Of a stretch of DNA of 64,000 nt, positions 59,171 through 64,000 are shown one piece after another; the stretch's first letter is position 1, and each line of letters opens with the position of its first letter. The translations under genes and the position numbers were made by a program. Origin of the DNA: Alkalibacterium sp. AK22 (GTDB taxonomy: Bacteria; Bacillota; Bacilli; Lactobacillales; Carnobacteriaceae_A); NCBI RefSeq assembly GCF_000585255.1, contig NZ_JANL01000015.1, positions 96,246 to 160,245 on the forward strand, read 5' to 3'. Under the pieces are notes generated by a model that made no database searches, was not told where the DNA came from, and worked only from the letters and a program-made list of their open reading frames with translations.

Positions 59171-59961
59171 TGGAGACCATTTTAGACCGTATAATAGAAG
59201 AAAAGAAAAAAGAAGTCGTTTTTTTGAAAGAACACTTTTCGATAGAAGAGATACAGCGCAAGCAGCCGGTCCGGTCTTTTTATGACCGCTGTCAAACAGA
59301 AGGCGGAATGCAGGTGATTGCTGAATTCAAGCGGTCTTCCCCGTCTAAAGGAGAAATCAATACAGCGCTCCAGCCAGACAAGCAGGCCAAGGTATACGAA
59401 CAAGCGGGTGCAGGGATGATATCTGTTCTGACCGATCAGCCCTTTTTCGGCGGAACGATAGCGGACTTAGAAGCAGTCCGTGAAGCTGTGGACCTGCCGG
59501 TATTAAACAAGGACTTTGTGATTGACCGCATTCAGATTGACCGGGCCTATGCTTACGGAGCGGACGTGATCTTACTGATCGCCGCTGCCTTGTCGGACAG
59601 TCAACTGAACGATCTTTACACCTATGCCCGGTCAAAAGAACTGGATGTGCTGGTGGAAGTGCACAATCAGGCAGAACTGAAGCGGGTCCAGCAGGTTGGA
59701 CCGCGGCTGATTGGCATCAATAACCGGAACTTGAAAACATTTGAAGTAGACTTGGCTACAACAGAAGCCCTTGCTGATCAGATTGATACAAGCAAGCAAG
59801 TATTGATCAGTGAGAGCGGAATTGTCTCGGCAGCAGACGTTAAGCAGGTTTCAAAAGCTGGCGCAAAGGCGGTCTTAGTTGGAGAAACGCTGATGCGGGC
59901 AGAGGATCCGGCCGGTCTGATTCAGACTTTTAAAGAAGGAGCCACTCAGCATGCTCATTAA
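59170..59961 (+). CDS. trpC: Indole-3-glycerol phosphate synthase
   Basis: A 263-residue TIM-barrel enzyme that closes the indole ring. Substrate and catalytic loops: EFKRSSPSKGEI (near residue 57, catalytic Lys), VLNKDFVID (near 115), GINNRNLKTFEVD (near 185) and LISESGI then VGETLMRA (near 215-240). RBS AAAAGGAGG lies at the end of trpD. It is not fused to TrpF. Overlaps trpF by 11 bases. Confidence 0.96.
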   Translation: METILDRIIEEKKKEVVFLKEHFSIEEIQRKQPVRSFYDRCQTEGGMQVIAEFKRSSPSKGEINTALQPDKQAKVYEQAGAGMISVLTDQPFFGGTIADLEAVREAVDLPVLNKDFVIDRIQIDRAYAYGADVILLIAAALSDSQLNDLYTYARSKELDVLVEVHNQAELKRVQQVGPRLIGINNRNLKTFEVDLATTEALADQIDTSKQVLISESGIVSAADVKQVSKAGAKAVLVGETLMRAEDPAGLIQTFKEGATQHAH

Positions 59962-60571
59962 AATTTGTGGGATTCAGACAGTTGAGGACGCCAGAGTAGC
60001 GGCTGAAGCTGGAGCAGACATGATCGGTCTGGTGTTTGCCCAAAGCAGCCGGCAGGTGACGGTAGATCAAGCCAGACTGATCCGTCAGAGCTGCACGGAC
60101 CTGGGGGTCAAAGTTGTGGGGGTTTTTCGTAATCAGCCGATAGAAGAAGTCAATGCCATTCAAAAAGCAGTGGACCTGAATTATGTCCAGCTGCATGGAC
60201 AGGAAAGCCTAGATGACTGCAAAAGTGTTCAGGCCCCACTGATTCGTGCTTTAAGCCAGGAGGATATAACAGAGTCACAAGAGGCCTTGAAGCTGGCTGC
60301 ACACTTGCTGATTGACAGCCCGCACCCGGGGAGCGGAGAGCCGTTCAACTGGGAAACATTAAAGAAAAACCGCCCAAACCGTCCCTTTATGCTGGCGGGT
60401 GGACTCCATAGGGACAATGTTTTAGACGCTATCCGCACACTGCAGCCGGCTGGAGTCGATGTATCCAGCGGAGTGGAAACAGATAGACAGAAAGATCCTG
60501 AAAAAATTAGACAGTTTATAGAAACCGTGAGAACACACGAGCACACAACTAAAGGAGAGAAGAACGCATGA
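59951..60571 (+). CDS. trpF: Phosphoribosylanthranilate isomerase
   Basis: A 206-residue TIM-barrel isomerase acting between TrpD and TrpC. The catalytic cysteine lies in IKICGIQ at residue 5, the phosphate-binding ends are in [11 protein letters not shown] (near 26) and [18 protein letters not shown] (near 178) with the catalytic Asp in LLIDS. GAAGGAG inside trpC is its RBS. Stop overlaps trpB start by 4 bases. Confidence 0.95.
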   Translation: MLIKICGIQTVEDARVAAEAGADMIGLVFAQSSRQVTVDQARLIRQSCTDLGVKVVGVFRNQPIEEVNAIQKAVDLNYVQLHGQESLDDCKSVQAPLIRALSQEDITESQEALKLAAHLLIDSPHPGSGEPFNWETLKKNRPNRPFMLAGGLHRDNVLDAIRTLQPAGVDVSSGVETDRQKDPEKIRQFIETVRTHEHTTKGEKNA

Positions 60572-61779
60572 TGAATAAACAGACAACGGTACCGGATCAG
60601 GCAGGCCATTTTGGTCAGTTCGGTGGACGCTTCGTTCCTGAAACACTGATGCCGGCCATACTTGAACTGGAAGCGGCGTATGAAGAAGCTCAGAAAGATC
60701 CGGCTTTCCAGAAAGAACTGGATGGTTATCTGAAAGATTATGTCGGTCGTGAAACCCCGCTGACTTTTGCCAAGGGTCTAACAGAAGTTTTTGGCGGACC
60801 GAAAGTATATCTGAAAAGAGAAGACCTGAACCATACAGGTGCACACAAAATCAATAATGCCATAGGGCAAGCGCTCCTGACACTGCGCATGGGTAAGCGT
60901 AAAGTCGTGGCGGAAACCGGAGCCGGCCAGCACGGGGTGGCCACTGCGACAGCCTGTGCGCTGCTGGATCTGGACTGCATTATTTTTATGGGTAAAGAAG
61001 ATGTTAGACGTCAGAAACTGAATGTTTTTCGAATGGAACTATTGGGAGCCAAAATTGTCAGCGTCGACCAGGGTGAAGGGACTTTGAAAGACGCGGTCAA
61101 TGAAGCGATGCGCTACTGGGTAGCCAATGTGGAAGATACGCACTATATTATCGGATCGGTTGTTGGACCCCATCCCTTCCCTAAAATCGTACGGGATTTC
61201 CAAAGTGTCATTGGACTGGAAACCAAGAAGCAGTTTCGGGAAGTGGAAAATAAACTGCCGGACGCGATTGTGACGTGTGTCGGCGGCGGCAGTAACGCTA
61301 TGGGGATGTTTGCCCCCTTTGTGGAAGAAGAGTCCGTCAAGCTATACGGAGCAGAAGCCGCTGGAAAAGGGATTTCCTCCGGCCAGCATGCAGCGACACT
61401 ATCAGCCGGAAAAGTCGGTATCCTGCACGGCATGATGTCCTATCTTTTGCAGGATGAAGGCGGGCAGGTCACGGAGCCGTATTCTATTTCCGCCGGACTG
61501 GACTACCCGGGGATTGGACCGGAGCACAGCTATCTGATGGAAACCAAACGGGTCACTTATGCCGGGATCACGGATGACGAAGCGATGGACGGCTTGCAGC
61601 TGCTGTCCCGCAAAGAAGGCATTATTCCTGCGCTGGAAACAGCGCACGCCATCACCTATGCACAAAAAATCGCCCAGGACATGACACCGGACGAAAGCCT
61701 GGTGATTTGCCTGTCTGGACGAGGCGACAAGGACGTAGAGACCGTACGTGAAAAATTAGGAGGATCTTCTCATGGGTAA
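60568..61779 (+). CDS. trpB: Tryptophan synthase beta subunit
   Basis: A 403-residue PLP enzyme (TrpB1 type) joining indole and L-serine. [13 protein letters not shown] opens the chain, the PLP lysine is in [15 protein letters not shown] (near residue 93), the substrate loop in [13 protein letters not shown] (near 115), and the phosphate-binding GGGSNAMG near 238. Two adjacent ATGs are possible (60568, 60571) behind AAAGGAG. It overlaps trpA by 8 bases, as usual for channelled subunits. Confidence 0.97.
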   Translation: MMNKQTTVPDQAGHFGQFGGRFVPETLMPAILELEAAYEEAQKDPAFQKELDGYLKDYVGRETPLTFAKGLTEVFGGPKVYLKREDLNHTGAHKINNAIGQALLTLRMGKRKVVAETGAGQHGVATATACALLDLDCIIFMGKEDVRRQKLNVFRMELLGAKIVSVDQGEGTLKDAVNEAMRYWVANVEDTHYIIGSVVGPHPFPKIVRDFQSVIGLETKKQFREVENKLPDAIVTCVGGGSNAMGMFAPFVEEESVKLYGAEAAGKGISSGQHAATLSAGKVGILHGMMSYLLQDEGGQVTEPYSISAGLDYPGIGPEHSYLMETKRVTYAGITDDEAMDGLQLLSRKEGIIPALETAHAITYAQKIAQDMTPDESLVICLSGRGDKDVETVREKLGGSSHG

Positions 61780-62560
61780 AGAAAAACTTGACCAGCGATT
61801 CCAAGAGACACTAAACAAGGGCGATAAGCTGTTTGTCCCTTATATCATGGCCGGAGACGGGGGACTAGACGTCTTGAATGAGCGGATTCAGTTTCTGGAA
61901 GCAGCCGGGGCCACAGCTTTGGAGCTGGGCATTCCCTTTTCCGATCCGGTAGCGGACGGACCGACCATCCAGGCAGCCGGTCTCCGTGCACTAGGTGAAA
62001 AAGTGACGCTAAGAGGGGTAATGAAAAAACTCGAAGAAACCAAAGCGGACCGGTCGATTCCCATCATCCTGATGACCTATATGAACCCAATCTTTGCATA
62101 CGGAATCAAGGCTTTTGCCAGAGACAGTGCGAAAGCGGGAGTAGACGGCCTGATTATTCCAGACTTGCCGATGGAAGAAGAAAGCCGGCTGACTGGTGAT
62201 CTGACGCAGAACAATGTTGCCCTTATCCGCCTAGCGGCGTTGACTAGCCCTAAAGAACGGCTTGAGAAAATTGCTCAAAAGACGGAAGGCTTTCTATATG
62301 CAGTCACCGTTAAAGGCACAACAGGCGCGCAGACAACCTTTGCCGAAACGGTGGGTGAATATATTCAGGAACTCAAAAAAATGACTGATACACCCGTCCT
62401 GGCCGGGTTCGGGGTATCTACCCCGGATCATGTCCGCCAGCTGAGTGAGTACGGTGACGGCGTCGTTGTCGGGAGTCAGATTGTCAACTGCTTCCACGAC
62501 AATGACCGGGAAACAATCCAAAAACTGATTCAGGCCTCAAAAAAACAGGCAGCCCATTGA
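61772..62560 (+). CDS. trpA: Tryptophan synthase alpha subunit
   Basis: A 262-residue TIM barrel that releases indole from indole-3-glycerol phosphate for TrpB. Catalytic Glu and Asp lie in [18 protein letters not shown] (near residue 50-60); PDLPMEEE near 132 and [10 protein letters not shown] near 213 complete the site. RBS TTAGGAGG. A weak ACCCGG/CCGGGT hairpin without T run separates it from aroF, so read-through is expected. Confidence 0.96.
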   Translation: MGKEKLDQRFQETLNKGDKLFVPYIMAGDGGLDVLNERIQFLEAAGATALELGIPFSDPVADGPTIQAAGLRALGEKVTLRGVMKKLEETKADRSIPIILMTYMNPIFAYGIKAFARDSAKAGVDGLIIPDLPMEEESRLTGDLTQNNVALIRLAALTSPKERLEKIAQKTEGFLYAVTVKGTTGAQTTFAETVGEYIQELKKMTDTPVLAGFGVSTPDHVRQLSEYGDGVVVGSQIVNCFHDNDRETIQKLIQASKKQAAH

Positions 62561-62674
62561 AAACAGCGGACACAGGCAAGGTGAAGGCTGAAACCCGGAT
62601 GGAAGCTGTCTACCCGGGTATCAGCTAGCTTTAAACAGCACGATAAAATCAGGATTATTGAAGGAGACAAAAAC

Positions 62675-63715
62675 GTGATTATTGTATTGAAACAAGGGAC
62701 ACCGGCAGAAGATATTAGACAACTGGCCGATCGATTGGAAAGCAAAGGGGTAGCTGTCAGTCACTTTTCGGATGCCAGACGGGATTTTCTGGGTCTGATT
62801 GGCGATACCAGTGCACTGGATGAGCATCATATCAAAGCCAACAAAGTCGTTGAACAGATCATCCGGGTACAGGAACCTTACAAAAAAGCCAACCGCAAAT
62901 TCCATCCAGATAATTCAGTGATTCAGGTCGGTGATCAGACGATTGGTGGAGACACTTTAGGCGTGATTGCCGGACCATGTTCGGTTGAAAGTGAAGAGCA
63001 AATCATCCAGGTTGCCAAGCGCGTCAAGGCAGCAGGAGCCAACTTCTTGCGGGGCGGCGCCTTCAAGCCTCGGACCTCACCATACAGTTTCCAGGGTCTG
63101 GAGCTGGAGGGGCTTCGGATGCTGCAAGCGGCCAAAAAAGAGACAGGCTTGCCTATTGTGACAGAGTTGATGTCGACCAGCTGGATTGACGCGTTTGTTG
63201 AATCTGTGGACATGATTCAGATTGGTGCCCGCAATATGCAGAACTTTGATCTCTTGAAAGAAGTCGGGAAAACACAGACGCCTGTTCTTTTGAAGCGCGG
63301 TCTGTCGGCTACCTATAAAGAATGGCTGATGTCAGCTGAATACATCATGTCAGAAGGGAACGAAAATGTGATCCTATGTGAACGGGGAATCCGAACCTTC
63401 GAGACAGAAACGCGTAATGCTTTAGATATTCAGGCTGTACCGGCCATCAAGAAACTGTCTCACCTGCCAATCGTTGTCGATCCAAGCCATGCCGGAGGGG
63501 AGTCCTATCTGGTGGAGGCGGGAGCGAAAGCCGGCATCGTAGCCGGTGCCGATGGTTTGATGATTGAAGTACACAATGATCCTGAAAATGCATGGAGTGA
63601 CGGCGAACAGTGCCTGACCCCGGATGCTTTTGCCGTTCTGATGGACAAAGCACGCAAGCTGGCAGAAGTGGAAGGACGGTCCCTGCAGCAGGCTGCTGAG
63701 ATTTTGGGCAAGTAA
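62675..63715 (+). CDS. aroF: 3-deoxy-7-phosphoheptulonate (DAHP) synthase, type I-beta
   Basis: A 346-residue enzyme condensing PEP and erythrose 4-phosphate, the entry step to chorismate. Residues 1-70 are a ferredoxin-like regulatory domain (MIIVLKQGTPAEDIRQ), which in Thermotoga binds aromatic end products; the barrel follows with IAGPCSVES (near 103), GGAFKPRTSPYSFQG (near 127) and PVVVDPSHAGG-type PIVVDPSHAGG (near 265). GTG start behind GAAGGAG. Placement at the end of the trp operon links precursor supply to tryptophan demand. Confidence 0.95.
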   Translation: MIIVLKQGTPAEDIRQLADRLESKGVAVSHFSDARRDFLGLIGDTSALDEHHIKANKVVEQIIRVQEPYKKANRKFHPDNSVIQVGDQTIGGDTLGVIAGPCSVESEEQIIQVAKRVKAAGANFLRGGAFKPRTSPYSFQGLELEGLRMLQAAKKETGLPIVTELMSTSWIDAFVESVDMIQIGARNMQNFDLLKEVGKTQTPVLLKRGLSATYKEWLMSAEYIMSEGNENVILCERGIRTFETETRNALDIQAVPAIKKLSHLPIVVDPSHAGGESYLVEAGAKAGIVAGADGLMIEVHNDPENAWSDGEQCLTPDAFAVLMDKARKLAEVEGRSLQQAAEILGK

Positions 63716-63775
63716 CAGAAAACAGAGGACAGACGGGCGTTTGTTTCTCAAAAAAGATACAGGACCATTTTATCC

Positions 63776-63817
63776 AAACAGGTTGATCCTTTCATATGCA
63801 GGATCAGCCTGTTTTTG
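63776..63817 (+). terminator. Intrinsic terminator of the trp-aroF operon
   Basis: AAACAGG-T-TGATCC, a loop, GGATCA-G-CCTGTTTTT. From here to the window end only a weak TACAAT -10 candidate (63945-63950) for a gene beyond the edge is seen. Confidence 0.88.
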
Positions 63818-64000
63818 TCTGCTTTGATGCGCGGGTGTCTTTTAGAAGATCGCGGCTATTTCTTGACGATTTGAATCCTGCAGGTAAAGAAGAGTAACAG
63901 CAAGAGATTTTTTCTGAAGTATGTGTAAGCCGGAGAATTAGTGGTACAATGCAGGAGAAGTTAAAAAAGTTATATATTCCTGAATAATTCATAGCTCCAA

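Overview
The window reads as chromosome of a low-to-mid GC Gram-positive bacterium of the Lactobacillales, probably in or near the Carnobacteriaceae/Aerococcaceae. The evidence is strong AGGAGG ribosome binding sites, frequent GTG/TTG starts, U-run terminators, cre-like CcpA sites, a T-box riboswitch, a class III fructose-1,6-bisphosphatase, an Aerococcus-type L-lactate oxidase and a trpEGDCFBA-aroF operon. The genus is inferred from gene content and has not been verified by any search. No rRNA, tRNA, prophage, insertion sequence or CRISPR array was seen.

Layout. 1-2.6 kb: formaldehyde-detoxifying esterase (cut by the window edge), BAAT-type hydrolase, nitroreductase. 2.8-7.9 kb: alpha-glucoside PTS plus GH4 6-phospho-alpha-glucosidase, an RpiR regulator and glycerate kinase. 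7.9-8.8 kb: gene-poor stretch with 52-bp tandem repeats and a gene remnant. 8.8-13.1 kb: lipid-related membrane genes (DUF1295, DAK2-DegV fusion, DUF2177), then DUF3159/DUF1475 on the minus strand. 13.4-18 kb: epimerase, malic enzyme, Fbp. 18.2-20 kb: an ABC-2 exporter that looks like enterobacterial YadGH. 20.5-22.6 kb: MarR-controlled quinone/electrophile defence. 22.9-26.9 kb: DASS anion symporter, then a BASS-transporter/2-hydroxyacid dehydrogenase operon with an isoleucine-rich leader peptide and attenuator. 27-31.9 kb: small lipoproteins (one broken), DUF4336, DUF4385, a membrane protein and adenosine deaminase. 31.9-34 kb: selD-mnmH (selenouridine in tRNA). 34.4-38.8 kb: two unknown membrane proteins and a phosphonate-type ABC importer behind a PhoP-like box. 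38.9-41.9 kb: methionine aminopeptidase, ThpR, GNAT, small membrane proteins. 42.6-46.6 kb: tandem AGCS amino-acid:cation symporters and an acetate transporter. 46.9-51.8 kb: a MacAB/YknXYZ-like exporter flanked by two paralogous membrane proteins. 51.9-55.4 kb: lactate oxidase, LrgAB and a divergent LysR regulator. 55.5-63.8 kb: trp operon with a leader-peptide/terminator unit followed by a Trp T-box.

How the parts fit. Several units handle pyruvate-node metabolites and organic acids: malic enzyme, Fbp, the DASS and BASS carriers, an HcxA-like dehydrogenase, lactate oxidase, LrgAB (pyruvate transport in characterised relatives) and SatP. Cre-like sites at the PTS, satP and lrgA/lysR promoters would tie them to carbon catabolite control. 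The two most unusual items are the Ile-codon attenuator at 26.8-27.0 kb, which predicts that a 2-oxoacid/2-hydroxyacid transport operon answers to isoleucine supply, and the double attenuator in front of trpE.
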